A stretch of 64,000 nucleotides of DNA from Lethocerus indicus (taxonomy: Eukaryota > Arthropoda > Insecta > Hemiptera > Belostomatidae). The stretch is from NCBI GenBank assembly GCA_019843655.1, contig JACDQD010000102.1, forward strand, positions 257,501-321,500, in the 5' to 3' direction. The notes under the pieces were generated by a model, which was not told the DNA's origin, did no database searches, and worked only from the letters and a program-made list of their open reading frames with translations. Below are positions 1-14,000 of the stretch, one piece after another. Position numbers and translations under genes: made by a program. Position 1 is the first letter of the stretch, and every line of letters starts with the position of its first letter.

Positions 1-2000
1 TATTACTTTATTAAGTGAAATTAAGAGAGGGCGTCGAGCATTTTCTATTCAGTTCCAGATATCAACTAATTAAACGTGACGAGTTCGTAGACGCCAGCAA
101 ACTCATTAGGGTGATTACTAACATTTGGAATAATTAGTTTAACCTCTTAAACTTTAGTGCAGACCCGATGGAATGAACGGTAGTCATTTTTTAGGAGCCT
201 AGGTTTTCGCGAACAGCAGTTTTGCCCGTATTAGATCGTGGTCAGTGTACATAAGCCTGCTAATTACTAATGGAATGCTGCGGTCGTCAGCAGTACAGTG
301 AGATGAGACATGAAATCACTTATATTTCGAACCCGGTAGGCCCACATGGGGTTATTTTCTTAACGTAATTTGAAATTGTGCAATAACATATTCTTCTAAC
401 CGAGGACCCAATTTTTATCGGGGCGAAGAGAAATTAAACGGTGTCTAATTTCATGTGAGACATAAGATTTCCCCCCCCCCCCATGCAGTATTACCTGGCG
501 ACCTTACGCATGGCTCGTCTCATGGGCCGTGCCAATCTAGCACGCGCACTTTATTTGCGCGCGGTCTAATTGCAAGGAGAAAACACCCTGAGTCGAAGGT
601 CGGACCAAACAAGGGGTCGTTCAGGTAATGAGTATTTCGTGCGTCCTTTGGCGCAGTGGCCGTGGAGGGGGGGGGTGGAGTTTTTTCAATATAACGGGAG
701 TATTAAAACCGAATTTGAATTTAAATTAGGAGTCGACATGAGGGAGGTCGCCGGGCGACTAATCTCTCGCATAGGCCCTTTCAACTTTACTGGCGGGCCG
801 AATCAAACGGCGTACAGTCACCCGTTTGAAATGAGATACACCCCCTCCGAACCCCCTACACGCATTAGCATAACACGCTAGAAGATTGGAAAGGCCTTCG
901 CAATAAAGCGGGACAACATTTTAATAGCCTAAATGTATTAGTGTATTAAACTAGGCCACTGTCGTACATCACTAGTAATATTATTAGCGATATCTATTAG
1001 GGACACTTCTCATATAGCGTTGTGAGCAGTTTTTACAAACTCTATTAAAATTGACATAATTATTGTTGCCTTACGTTAATATGGCTTGCATTTATATTTC
1101 AATATTTATTCTCTCTAAACCATTTCCAAATCGTGCTTCTTGAATCGCTCTAGTGAAATATATCCAGAGCCGAACTGGGAAGTGGTAGGGCTCAAAGTTC
1201 GCCCAGTATTTCGCCTCTGATTTCAATAGAAATTCGGGTTTCCTTCACAGTTGCGTAATAGGCTTATGGGGCCTCCGTCGCAAAAGGTCGAGTTTGGACA
1301 AAGCGGCGGGAACAAATCACATTGAATTCCTGGCGTTAATTCTGGAGGGGGGGGAGAGCTGGCCTACGTTTTAAATTGGGAATTGCGCAACGGGGTTGTG
1401 TCGTCCGCCACTGCTAATAACGAACCCGGGGGACAATTCCGTTTTTATCTCTCGTTCCAACCTACTCCGATAACGAGATTCGAGCCGGTATTATATAATT
1501 TGCTCGTGTCATGGAACCAATGAAGGGGCCGAAATTTATTCCCATACGCCCCGTGGGAAATAAGGAAATTTGCAGGAAAATGTCACTAGATATTTGTTTT
1601 TTTTAAAATATTAGAGATTGGATAACATGAAAACAGTTAATTCGTGTTCGCATTCCTATTAAAGTATCATTCATTTGTATGCGTTAGTGTGTTGTGTAAC
1701 GCCCTATTCGTAAATGAGGAATGAATAAAAATTGAATATTTTACGGTATAATTAGTTGGGGGAGAGTTTATTCTCAAGGGCTGGGGGGTTCGACATTACC
1801 TTTTTATTAATACTTTACCATTTCGCGTACGTCGTTAACATGAGACCCTCATAGTCATCGGTTTGGCATTTTAAATAACACGAGTAGCCCCGTCAAAACA
1901 AACAGGAGCGATGAGAGTGGCATGGGTGGGCGGTCCCCCGGCGGTTTAACAGGCAGTTTAATTTCGAGCCCCGAGCTAGATGTGTCATACGGCCGCTAAT
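1..2000. other. Gene-free mosaic DNA, no recognised gene
   Basis: AT-rich DNA with moderate GC patches. Open frames are short and none resembles a known protein. It holds a C12 run at 471-482, a small CGCGCA/TGCGCG hairpin near 542-560 and G runs near 667-676 and 1347-1354. AT-rich stretches at 900-1120 and 1560-1760 carry no recognisable element. I see no exon with convincing splice sites at both ends. Confidence 0.6.
471..482. repeat. Poly-C run (C12)
   Basis: Twelve consecutive C residues, a mononucleotide microsatellite. Such runs are prone to length error in sequencing as well as real polymorphism. Confidence 0.9.
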
Positions 2001-2047
2001 CACACTCCTCGCCCCCTCCACCACCCTCCCTCCATCCCTCCCTCTGT
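2001..2047. repeat. CT-rich polypyrimidine tract with minus-strand G-quadruplex potential
   Basis: The tract is almost all pyrimidine. At 2024-2042 there are four CCC runs separated by 1, 5 and 1 bases, so the minus strand fits the G3+N1-7 quadruplex pattern. It sits in a GC-rich island of about 1.9-2.26 kb. No gene is attached to it that I can recognise. Confidence 0.6.
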
Positions 2048-5000
2048 CGCCCAAATCAAACAAGCCCTCCGGCCGTACTCCGAAATGAGATGTTTTACCG
2101 ACGAGAAGGGTTGTCGGGGGGCAATAACATTAGCGCGACGCTAAACCCCTGCCGGCCCCCACCCACAGCCGCCCCCGAACTAATGAAAGTGAGCCCGCGT
2201 TCGACTGTCGCCATTACGCCCGACGTGTGCTACTCGGCGCGGACCTAATCGACGGCTCCAAACCTCTTATCCGGATTTTACCAACAACAATTACCGATTA
2301 AAACTGACTGAATTAAAATTCCTTTAGAACATTTCGGTATAAGGGTGAAAGTAGGGGGACCGAGAGACAGGTGCTCAACCATTCAATAGTAAATTTTAAT
2401 TCATACAAATTGAATCTCCTATTTGGTATATGTTTGGTGGGAATACTTGGATATCACCCTCGGTATCTTCTCTGAATATTGAAACTATCGCAGTTTGATT
2501 TATAAAATTAATGATTTTTTCTTATAGTCTTCTGAATAAATTTCAGAAAAATTGAGCCTTGTGGGTTTTGGAGCCGTTCCACCCCAGCAATAAATATGAA
2601 AGACTTAACGATGATAAAGTTTAAATATAAATAAATATGATAAGGGGGGGAATATCACAACTTAAATGATGGAGTAGGTTTCTGCAGAGTAATCTCCGTC
2701 GTCTTTAAATTGAGAAAAAAGACCTGTACAAATCGGGGTCTTTGATTGGATTATAATTCTTTCGGGTTCACCTCTAATTCTGGAGCGTGCCACCTGGTTT
2801 GCTTGCGGCCCGGCCAGTTGTCCGTTCCCACAGGTGATTATGGCCCACTGAGATTCTCCCCAGAAGAGGGAGGGCGTTATTCTTGCTAAGAGGGTCCCTT
2901 GGAACTGTTTTGGAAGGGTGGGTGGGGGGAGTACCTCGCGATTTATGGTTTTTAATCAAAATTGATAACTCCGCGCCCGTAAAATAAAATAATTGCACCC
3001 CTAGCGGTGACATCGCCCCGTTGGGCACAAATTAAACGCCAGAAGGCTCCTTACTATTGCAATAACCGTCCGTAAACCGATTAAACGTCGTCGAATTTTA
3101 TGTATAAAAGTTTTATAGAATTAATCTCCATTTTATGAGCGAGGGATGGGGATTGGATACGGAGGAATTATTTTAATGGCCGGGAGGGGACGGGGAGTGG
3201 GGTTGGTGGGAGGGAGCGGAGTGGTTATGCTAATTTTATGCGAATCGAGTACCGTTCTTGCGGCCCCGGGGTGGGGAGTGGCTTGATTCCAAATAATGCT
3301 AATAATATTATTTGTCGTAAACCTTGTAAACTAAGGGAGGATCGAGCTTCCTGAAACGTTCCTGTTGACAGGTCTATTAGCATAGTAAAATTGCACCGTT
3401 CACTATGCACTCTTCTTCTATCGTGTTTCTTCAAACGGCAACCAGTTTGAGATTTCACAATACACGAAATAACGAATTCAGGAATCGATTGATGCCAAAC
3501 CTGCGAAAACGGCGATTGACAGGAGGACATTTTCGCTGGGCTCTCTACTTCTCCGCTCTTCCTGCTCCTACTTAAACGCCGCCATTATCGGATGAATTCG
3601 TTATAGCGTCTTCAGACTTTGGGGAGTTAATAGCTGTTAAATTTTGTAACTTACTCCGGTCTGGTCGTGGTTGGGGGGATTACAGCCAACTCTATTCTGC
3701 TCCTCGTTTACCCTCCTCTCTAATAACAACAAAGCAGAAAGGAAGTAAAACACAGAATAGTTCTCGAAATCTACCTAATTTTTTATGGTTTTAAAATTCT
3801 CTCATTGTTATCCAGAAGGAAGGGTGATCTGAAAAGGTGTTTAATTATAAAAGAGATTGAGAGTACAGTTTTAAACACCATAGGAATTAACAATAAATAA
3901 CGAAAGTTTATACTTCAGTTACATACCTACAGAAGTTCTACTCAGACTCTGTGTGTGCGTTTGACTGGAATGTCTAGGTTAGTTTTTACTATCTACTAGC
4001 TATTCTACAGAGCTACACAAGTAGTTGAGTGTATAGAAGGGTTTATAGTAGGGCTGTCAAAGGGACTGTGATACTAGGGCGGCTAACTTCAAGTATCTGG
4101 TCTTACAACTTCCAGTTCACTGGTGGTGTCAGTAACCTGGGTTGAGTAGACAGTAATTTGCCGCGCTATATCAGTTTGAAGGCTACGTATTGCTAGACGC
4201 ACATGGTGTCCTTTGTATGTGCATACACACATAAATGCGACGAAATCATTTAACTGTGGTCCTAGATCAAGTTCATCATATTACTACTCAGAAATATAAA
4301 ATAAATAATATGCAGAGAGGAAGCGGCAATCTTGTTCATCCCATCTGCCATGAATGCGGCGGGTATCTTACCCGTATGAAAGCTGCCGGAGCTTACCCCA
4401 ACTCATACCTTGAGTTATGAGATTTTCATAAATACTAAGTAGGTGACCTAGATACCGGGATTAGTGCGAGTCGGGCCGGTTATCGCTGGAAATACTTATT
4501 AACTGTAATTGAAGGAAGTACGATGCACACGAGAAATAGGATAAATTGAACCGGCCGGAAAGGAAAAGGGAACCGAGGAGAAGAAATGAATGCAAGGGAA
4601 AATGAAATCGCCGAGACAGGAATATTTCATTATACGAGGCCCTTATTAAGGCGTTGGCGGGAATAAAATTTTTATAAAATTTTCAACTAAATCAAGATTA
4701 AGAGTTAATCAAGTATCACTGCGTCCAAATTTGTATTAATTTCCGAGCAACTTCAAAATATTAACGCAAACTTCCCGCAGCCATTAGATAAGCATACATT
4801 GTCTTCCAGATATGTCGGCTCCAGTCTTCTCCCCCTGCATGATTTAAGCAAATTTGTTTAAATTTGCAATTTCAAAAGCGTTGTATTCAAATGTTCCGCT
4901 CCGTTATTATCGCGGAACATATAAATTACTTAGTAGAAGGAATGTTTCAAGCCTGACCGACCTTTCGTAGCCCTCTTTCCTCCCTAACAAATAACCGTAA

Positions 5001-5859
5001 TCGTACAAATCGTTTTTATTGATTCCGTGTAAAAACAAAAAGATGGCAAAGCGATTATTGATAATAATGCGGTATGAAATTGCCCCGCACAATTATTCCC
5101 GTAATGATCGCTGCATAATTTATTACGGAGTGGAATGTATAATGGGTCTGAAAATTACCGCTTTCAATCGAAATTGCATACATCCATGTCATGCGGGCAA
5201 ACTGTATGTATAACAAAAATAAAAAATCTAGAAGATATAACGGGGACATAAATAGGACAATTATATTATCAGCGTTTTATTCTGATTAATAGTATTACAA
5301 GTATTGCTACATAATATGATACGTTTCACCCGTATTGTGGTGGATGGTTTGTAACCATCGTTATTTAGGAGAAGGGCTTATACAATAACTAAGTATATAA
5401 GCTAGAAAACCGACCTTACTGCAGGTAAGGACCATTTCATAAGGTGTCAGCCCCTTCTGTAGGTATGTAGACAGTTTTATACATATTTTGTTTAAAATTG
5501 TGCCCTCTCATTCTCTGTTTTAGTAACGCCTTTCAGATCACCGTGACTTCTGTTTTCATGTGTTTTGGAGTTTTGACAAAACAAATTTTGACTGGCGTAT
5601 TCATGACTCTGGTATAGGTATCACAGTACTAAATTTAATATAATTTATGCACCGATAAGACCTTTCACCACTGGCGTATTTGTACAACTTTGAGGTGACT
5701 CATGCTTACAGGTTAGACGGTCCTACTCTACGCCCCATGGGGCCCTCCCATCGATACTGTCCAATTTAAAGAATCTGCCCGAGGAGCTATAGCGTCAGTA
5801 CTGCGGCTCCGAATCCGAGTAGGGCACTGTCCGAAAATTCATAAAACAATTTTCGAAAT
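2048..5859. other. Gene-free mosaic DNA
   Basis: A GC-rich shoulder ends near 2270, then DNA is mostly AT-rich. A G-rich motif lies at 3182-3214. The stretch 3740-5720 has many short open frames on both strands but none with family resemblance. A near-palindrome CCTTAC-TGCAG-GTAAGG lies at 5414-5430. It contains CAG|GTAAGG but lacks a pyrimidine tract, so I do not call it a splice site. Confidence 0.55.
3182..3214 (+). other. Potential G-quadruplex
   Basis: There are at least five runs of three or more G with loops of 1-5 bases (runs at 3182-3184, 3186-3189, 3192-3195, 3199-3202, 3208-3210 and 3212-3214). This satisfies the usual sequence rule for an intramolecular quadruplex on the plus strand. 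Whether it folds in vivo or has a role is unknown. Confidence 0.55.
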
Positions 5860-6340
5860 CAAGTCGTAGAGCCGGGGCCGGTCGGCTATGGCCGTGGGTT
5901 CTGTCACGGGGCGGGGAGGGGGCGGCGGACGTTAACGCGGACTGACGGTTTGTCGATACGTCACGTCAATCAGACCGCCTGTCCGTGGTGATGGGGGCGG
6001 GGGCGGGGCGGGGCGGGGGCGTCAATCAAACTCCGCGGCCGCCCGCAAATGGGAAACCGTGGAGAGCTGGATGTTCGGGCTGCCGGGGATGGCCCAATTA
6101 TTTCTGCCGGTTGAAGGGTTTGTATGCGGTGCAGGGGGTGGTGGGGTGGTTGAGGGTTGGAGAGGGAGGGACGGCGGCGCCAAACAATTGATTAGCTTAA
6201 TCGGCCGTAATTCGGCGGCGGCGACACTAATTACGAACGGGGCCCGGGGTGTGAGGTGTTCGGGCTTATTTGGTGGAGGAGAGAGGGCCCCCGCCGCTGC
6301 TCGGATTCGATTGTTAGCTTTACCTAACAGACAAAAAAAA
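5860..6340. other. GC- and CpG-rich block with tandem GC boxes
   Basis: This is one of the strongest GC islands in the window. At 5993-6019 five G runs of 4-5 are separated by single C residues. That is both a plus-strand quadruplex motif and a set of overlapping Sp/KLF-type GC boxes (GGGGCGGGG). A second G-rich stretch follows at about 6127-6170. Open frames here overlap on both strands and are explained by the low stop-codon density of GC-rich DNA. It could be a regulatory element, but nothing transcribed is visible beside it. Confidence 0.5.
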
Positions 6341-8260
6341 ATATATTCCACACCTCTGTAATAGCGCCAACTGCGTATCAATTTGGTGACGTTCGGGCCG
6401 CGCCTTATAATTTCGCCCTAGCCCGCCAATCGTCCTCCGCTTTCCAAATCCGAGCCGTATCCAAATTATGATTGTGCCAATATTGGAAATCGTCGTTGTT
6501 TGCAATTGCAACAATTATTCGGTAGATGGAGTCTCAAAATTGGCGGGTTCTGCGGCGGTTATCAATTAAGTTGTTTGCCCACTATTGTAATTACAGATTT
6601 GGGGAACAACGCGAAACGGGATATTGTAAAGGAAATGTAATAAATGTTGTAAATACCGGTCTTCAGTGTAATTCAGTATGACGTTCAGACATTTTTGCTA
6701 TTAGCGCTTAAAAAATATAAACAATTCTTAATGTTATTATTAACAATTAGGAGCAAATAATACGCGGGTAATAGAGGTCTGAACCGGAATCAGAAAGCTC
6801 TTTTAGTATGCATTGTATGCATGTCTTGGAAAATTATGTTTCGTTGTCGTGAAGAGAGAGCAATTCGATCGGCAATTTTTTCGCACGGGAAAATTGAGGA
6901 CTTATTATATCAAATAATATTCGAAGAATATTTCTATAGTATAAATATAATAGTATAGTATAATTATTTATTTTGTTCACATACTGATTTACTGTTGGAT
7001 AAATCCCCTTCTAACTAAAAGTATTTCTGCGGCTACAGCCCCAGTATATAGTGAAGTAACAATTTCTATTTTTTTTTAATTCACTGTAGTATTTGAAGAG
7101 TAATAAGTGAGGGGGAATCGAATTTATCCCCCTCCGGCCGCCACTTCGATTAACTGTCGGTTCGCATTGTGCCTCTGGGCGGGGCGATACATCAAACGCG
7201 TGTCAGTTCTTTCTCTTCGCCCCGGTCCGAAAAGCTGTGTCTCGCAGGTTAGACAACGGAGAGAGAGAGAGAGAAGAAAACTGAAGAGAAAGGGAGATAA
7301 AGAGGGTGAAAGGAAGTTTCAGTATGATGGTAGGAGGGGCACGGGGTATATCCATATTATGGGCCGGCGACACGTATATCTTTCTTTTACCTTTCGATTG
7401 ATTCGGGGCTAGGGGGAAACCTACACCGCTCCGCCCTTTGCTCATAACTCCAAGTGAAGGTAAATAATATGGAACTCCCAAAAAAGTAGCTGGTATAGCT
7501 GGTACAGAAGAATTTTTTCTCTACTTTTAAATGGAACTGGCGGTATCTATAATAACATATTTTCGGGTTCGAAAGCAGTCAAATTGTATGTGAACCTGTT
7601 CGGTTATTACCACAAATTAACTTCAATTTGTAGAAAATTAAATTTTTGAACCTCAGAATATTGGAAATTGTGGTCAGAAACCGTTACCTGTACAATATAC
7701 GAGAATTTAATTTTCTTTTATACGAGACTGTTTAATTTTCAGACCGCGTTATTTTACTGATTAGGTCGGAATTTTAATATTGCCATTGCATTCAGCAAAT
7801 TTGTCGCTTCTTTCACTAGAAATAAGCGTCAGGGTGTAAATTTGTGGGGATGGCTCAGCGGCAGGGACAGTAGGTAGAGATCCTATGCAAATATTGGACA
7901 AGAATAATTGCAGGATACTGTTGAGGGAGCAAATAAACGGAGGTCTTGCAGAACGGAGACTAATTCTCTAGTGGTGGAACCACACCATGTTAAAGTAGAG
8001 TATGTTAAGGGAACGAAACATCGAAATTCCTGAATGTTGGATAATCAAATGAGTAGAAGTCGTCCAATGGGTTCTGAAGTTGGCGGGAGAGGGCAAATCG
8101 TAGAGTCCAAGGCGGATCAATGAATGTGACCGACTCTAGTATTACAATGAGTGTAATTTTCATAATCAGGGACTAGAACTTAAGATGAACTGTAATCCTT
8201 CATGATGCGGACAATACAAGCGAGTGCTGGCCGTAATAATCCGCCTAAACCCGACCCCCT
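6341..8260. other. Gene-free mosaic DNA with a GA-rich island
   Basis: AT-rich DNA except for a GC/purine-rich island at about 7105-7440 that contains the (GA)8 run. A tRNA-like 5' half at 7846-7875 has no B box and is rejected. I see no gene. Confidence 0.55.
7259..7274. repeat. (GA)8 microsatellite
   Basis: Eight GA units followed by about 50 bases of purine-rich DNA (to about 7317). Confidence 0.85.
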
Positions 8261-8511
8261 TCTAAACAACAGCTAATGGATTAGAAGCCGCGAACCGGGT
8301 ACACTCTGGGCCTTGCTAGGTGCGATTTGTGACCTACGACGAAATAAACAGCATTGACGCCTGTTCGTGGTGGTGGCGGAGGGTTGATGGAGGGGGTTGA
8401 GGGAGGCTAGCCGACACGTGTTGTGGCCCAGTGAGCTGAAAGGATGAGCGATCGCTCCTGGATTAGGTCCGGGGGAATAGGTCGGCCAACTGGCATCGAT
8501 TTTACCACCAT

Positions 8512-8537
8512 CCCCCATCCCCCTCCCATCATCCCCC
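8512..8537 (-). other. C-rich tract, minus-strand potential G-quadruplex
   Basis: Runs of 5, 5, 3 and 5 C are separated by 2, 1 and 5 bases, which fits the quadruplex rule on the minus strand (i-motif on the plus strand). It lies in a GC-rich island at about 8270-8560. The plus strand just upstream (8367-8404) is G-rich, so the two stretches are partly complementary in base type. Confidence 0.5.
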
Positions 8538-8560
8538 GGGGGGTAGACAAGTCCGCTCTA

Positions 8561-11500
8561 CCTAAAACATACGCTGAACGCAAATACAAAACCTAGTACA
8601 TCAATTTGGAGCTAAGTAACGCACGCCCCAACGGTCATATATCAACTCTAATGAGCGTACAGTTATAACTTTCCTGTAGGCAGTGAAGCTCATATCAGTT
8701 GGAAGAGGTTTCCCCAGTTTATTCCCGTACAACTTCATGTACATTGACTGTATAATTATTCAATAACGACTGTGCGCCAACATAATATTAAATAAACTGC
8801 CACTGTGAGTCTCTGAGATACAAACAGAGCTATCGACAATTGGGTCACGGACTGTCCCCGATGAAACCGGAAGGGCTCTTTGAGCCTCGGTGCTCACACA
8901 GCTTGCGGCAACACTTTTCAGCGCGTTCAAGGATTTTTTCCCCCAGAGATTCTTTTCCTGCTGCAAGATTTCTCCCACTGTCAGTAGAAAATGAGACGCC
9001 TCCACGTGGGGAGGGGACAGGGATAGGGCGCTTTGTTCGGAAACGAGAAAAAGTATCCCTAATGAAGATTCGCCGGGAGGAACCAACAGCGAGAAAGAAC
9101 CATCGGGGTAGAGGAATAAATTAGTACAAAAAAAATTTCGTCTCGAATTTAGCTGTTTTCAGCTTTATTACTGAGAGGAGCTCTTTTTTGTGGTCGAGCG
9201 AATATAGTCCATACATTTTTTAATTTAATCTACAAAATATATGGAAATTTTTTTTGTTTAATTCATTGTACATTCTCATTATTATACGTTCACATCTGGC
9301 CGTTTGATGGGTTAAATGTGAACTTTCGGAATTATCTATTTAGCTAGTTAGGTAAGGTTTGCTGGTAGTATTGACAGGGCGGAGAGGATATCGTGAAAAA
9401 TAGCGTGAGCACCACCAACCGCCGGATTGATGAGGCGTAATCCCAATTGCGTTGTGTCATCAGGCTCGTTGTATATTTCCCCGAGGGGATTTGACCCACT
9501 CTATGAGTAACATGAGGTCCCGGAGGGATTTTCACGCTGTCTTGCCGACGAACAACGCGATATAACGCGACCGGGAGAGCCCCCTGTTCGATTAATGCAT
9601 AATGCCCCTCCTCAAATCTGATCAACTCTCAGATGATACTTTTGGCCTTCAGATCAATCAAGAGGATAACCCCTAATGGGCTCCACGAACTAAATTAGTA
9701 AGTAATGCTTTAAACGAACGCTGGTGACAGAATGCTTGTATTAACTGCTGAATGTCATCGTAGTAGGTAATACATTATAAATGATTAAAAGTGTAATACT
9801 TGTAATAATATTGGCTGAAAAAGAGACGCGTCGTTGCACAAACGTGTTTGGATGAAGGATTAGTTTTCTAAAACACTTCACTGAAATGTCTATATTTACA
9901 GCAGTCTATGAAAAAATAAAAAACCCATGGTAGCAAAACCGTTAATTAGTTCATTTAAAATATTATTGCTGAAATATCTCTACCGTGAAATATTAATCAG
10001 TGTCAAATATTTACTTGGTCCTTTCCATCCTTATTATTGCACCCTTTGAGCATTTGATCCTTAATTGAGTAATTCACGAATTTTAATATCGATTTGGATT
10101 TATTTGTGTAGAAGAGAAAAGTATACGGTTCATTACTGCAACTGAGGGCAGTGCGGTCTCCATCTAGCGCTGCGTCTATTCGTATGCTGTTACAACGGAA
10201 CCATCCCCCGCCGCCCGCGCCGTCCTTGCTCTTGGCAATCAATCATACCGACTAATACTGTAAATGGGATGGGACGTCCCCTTCATCGGGGTCCTCCCCC
10301 CCCCACAACTCAATAACTGTTGATTCGTTCACCCTCGGTCCCAGCCTGAACGGCGGGTCTGCGTCACCTCCCCCTTTCCTACCAATAACTTTTTTCTTCT
10401 TCGGCCCCATTCACTGCATCTCGGATATTTCGGAACATTCTTTCCGTGCACTCCGGACTGTTAGTCCAGACTCAATCCCTGACGCCAACAATTTGCGATT
10501 ATTAAAGACTACAGTCAAATTCCAGACATATAAGCAGCTCTTAATTCGAGTTCGGATTTTCCAATTTATAATTTAAAATTTTAATTTATACAATTTTATA
10601 CTGTAGGGACACTATACACTTCCACATATTGAATACACGTTTACATTACGAGATGAATATACTGCTATTGTATCGTGACAAGTGGGGGACTAAAAATGCG
10701 GTTCCTCCAGTTGTAATTTTATGTCTATAGTCGAATCTAATTGGTATTTCTACGATTGTTTTAAAGATGCCTTTACTGTTTGAATACAGAGGATTTGGCG
10801 TACTTTCTTGGGTGAGATACGCTCGATGGACCAACATCATGGGGACCTTTACTGGTGTCGAGAGAGTCGCGTCTGTCGTTCATCCGTGCAATTCCTATTC
10901 GCTTCGGTGCATATGCTGTTTTCCCCCCCGAAGGTCTACGTGTGAGCGAATACAAGGACTCCCCGGTCCCGGGGGAGGGCTAGACAAAATCGATAGTAAA
11001 GGGCTAGCGCTCGCACGCACCGCCACTGGCTATATATTGTGTGAGGTCTGGGACCCAGGCGCTATTCCGCCTCTCTTAACTGTTTTTTCAACGCTAACAC
11101 TGCGCCCCTCTTACCCGTTCTAAAGCTTATTAGATTTCCCCCCAGTAATTTATTGCGTTTTATTGGCTCCGGTAACAGTTTGTAGCCGGGGATTGAATAA
11201 CAAAATAAAAAATAAAAAACCTCACACCAACACCCCCTCATCCATTTGCGGGGATCACGCCCCCCATGCCTATATTGGATATTTTTTCCCTTCGCATTCT
11301 ACCCCCGTATAATCTATTTTCATTTGCAACGGCCGCCTTCCTCCCCGAACTAAAATTCGCCGATGGATCTATGAGCGCTGTGCTGCTTACTTGCAAGTCC
11401 CGCTCATTGTTATTTCCGATTTGCAGCCCTCGAAACGATCCCCCGATCGCATTAATCTTTCGATGCAAAAAAAACCAGTGTCAATGCAACATGTGTCTTG

Positions 11501-13099
11501 AAAATTGCACTACTGTGCCAATAGAGACTCAGTAAGCGTTAGAGGGATTATCAGAAAGCGACCTATCTTTATTGGCCCCACCTAATTTTCCACTATCCCT
11601 TTATTCCCACGTTATAAAATATAAAGTGAAAATTAATTAAAATCGCGGTTTCCTATATACCATGAATCCTATAAAATAAGAAATAATATTCGTGAAATGT
11701 GTAAGGCTAACAAAATATTTCAACCTAATATTTATTGTGTAACTGATGGAATTTAGTGAAAGAATATGAACTTCAAAAATTTTGCTATACAATTTGGCCG
11801 AGCAAATATTATAAAATACATACTTGTTGTTCTTTATTAACTAATTCCATATTTCCTACAGTTTGTAAAACAGTTTCACAGAATAACTATAGTTAATTTC
11901 ATAGAAAAAGATCGAAAAATGTCAGTTGAAAAAAAAAGAAAACCATAACTCGGTTTGAAAATGTAATTTGCATTTAGTGTTATTACTTTACACGAAGTAA
12001 TATTACTTCTCCTGCCTGCGTTAGCGCGACAGTGGAAATTCAATCGTCGTTTGGGAGAAACAAAGTGCACTCGCATAACGGCGTCGAGCAGCCATCCCTT
12101 TCCTGCGAATTATATATTAATGGGGCGACGTCCTCAGAGCCCCCGTCGCAGCGGCACCCATATTTCGACGAAACACCCCCAGGCCCCATCAAAACCAGCC
12201 CCAACCCCGCTACGGGATTAATCTTCGAACCAGAAATCTTACCCTTCGCGTCTCTTTTATGAATTATTGCAATCTGCCAGAACCCTTATGGCACGGTGAG
12301 GGGGAGCGGGGCGGGGCGAAGGAGGACGCGGAATAAATCCGATTTAAGTCCCGCCGCTCCCTCCATTCCCGGACACGCGCTGAAATTTTCACCCTCCCAG
12401 CCCCAGCATCCGGACACATAAATTTGAATATATCCTCGAAGTTAATTTTAAAAAACTGAGTAATGAAATATAACAAAAAGTGTCGTCGCGATATGCCCAG
12501 ACGTCAAAGGATAATTAATTACCAAAATCGTTTCTAGGATATCCAACGATATTACTAGGATCTTCCTGCTCCCATTATTCTCATTTAATTCTGTTGAGGG
12601 CGTCGTTCAAAGTTCGCAGAACGCTGCGCTTTGCCTGTCTCTTTGAAGTCTGTACAAATCTTATTTAGAAGGGCGCTGAAATGCAGATTCATCTAGATGA
12701 CAAATTATTCAAAGCAGGCACGCGTAGTAATTTTGATGGATAAACATTAGTCAACTCGCAAATTTTTTCTACCACAATCCTTTGTACAAGATGTATAAAT
12801 AATAATTAGTAATGAAATGTTTGGCATCAAAATACATTATACTAATAATAATCATGAGATTTGTATAATGTCACCATACATTAGTACTGATTTAAAATCT
12901 TACGCTTTTGAGTGTACTTCAGTAACAGTAATTACATTCAATGGCCAGAAGTAACTCTTGTTATTAGCAGGTGCTATGTAGAAAAATCAATATGATTAAT
13001 TATTTAACTGTATTTATAAAAGACTCGTTTTTTAAACGTTGATGCATGTTTTTCGGTGTCCCCAAGAAGTAAATTTGCGCTTCTTCTAGTTTAAAAATT
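8561..13099. other. Gene-free mosaic DNA
   Basis: Mostly AT-rich. GC islands lie at about 10200-10400 (with a C9 run at 10296-10304), 10860-11110 and 12110-12420. Several overlapping open frames of 60-118 codons occur at 8760-9124, 9344-9625 and 10767-11123. None resembles a known family and none has a convincing acceptor and donor pair. The AT-rich stretches 11580-12010 and 12480-13090 show nothing further. Confidence 0.55.
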
Positions 13100-13560
13100 A
13101 CCTTTTCAACCCTTGTGTGGCTGCCGGGTGGAAGTGGGCGGAAACTGGACCCGCGGAGGCCGCCACAATCCGTCGGCCGGACGGGCCGAAAAGGGGGAAG
13201 AAAAAATATATAAGGGAGGAAAGAGCACCGGGAGCCTGAAAATTAAACATCAGTTATATTTGAGACGGCGGAAGGCCTCCTGGACAGCTCGGGGGGAGGG
13301 GGATGGGGGGCGGTGCATTACAAAACATTATTGTATGTCGGCGTGGGCGCGGTCCGGGGGGCGGGGACTTCATAGCCCGGGGGCGGCTTCGGTGCTCAGT
13401 CGGCGTGAAATTACACGGGGACGGGAGGACTCCCCGCCCAAGGAAATGCGGGCCCGTTGTCTCTAATAAAAACTTACAAGATTTTTTCCCTTTCCCAGTC
13501 CCCCGGCGGCCGGCCACGGCCCACGCCTACTCCATTTTCCCGTCCGTCTCACCGGCCTCC
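13100..13560. other. GC- and CpG-rich block
   Basis: High GC with many CG dinucleotides and three long G runs at 13291-13310 separated by one or two bases. Overlapping open frames on both strands here are low in complexity (rich in Gly, Pro, Arg) and are best read as stop-poor GC-rich DNA. It might be a regulatory or unmethylated island, but no adjacent transcript start can be shown. Confidence 0.45.
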
Positions 13561-14000
13561 CCTTGACCACATTCCTTTTTAAAATTCGATATTCTCCACC
13601 GCGAATATTTTTGCTCTTTGGTCATCATCACATTCAGCTTTGACCAAGAACCTTTTCTAAAATTCATTGAACTCTCGATATCTAAACGAAATGAGCGAAC
13701 TCATTCGAAGTACGGAAAGCGAGGGCAAAATTGTGTTATGGTTAAGTGTACCTGTATTCTATTAAGCCTGTGGCTCTTGGCAGCCAGGTCTGGAAGCACA
13801 AACCTGGCTATTAAGGAAATTAAGAATAACATATTTCTATTTAATGTTTAAATTGACATACAAAGTGCAATCAGACCGTCATATTCAATACCGGCGGAAG
13901 AAAGTATTGAAATAACTCTGAATGGAAGAGATTGAAATTAATTCTTATATTAAGTTATATTGTTTAATAATTTTCTATTATTATGTTTCTTTTAACATAT
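13561..14000. other. AT-rich DNA leading into the splice-like site
   Basis: Short open frames only. From about 13935 the plus strand becomes strongly T-rich, forming the upstream part of the candidate recursive splice site at 14038/14039. Confidence 0.5.

Noticed and set aside
7846..7875. tRNA-like 5' half (GGGGATGGCTCAGCGG)
   Set aside because: No GGTTCGA-type B box or matching acceptor stem within 90 bases.
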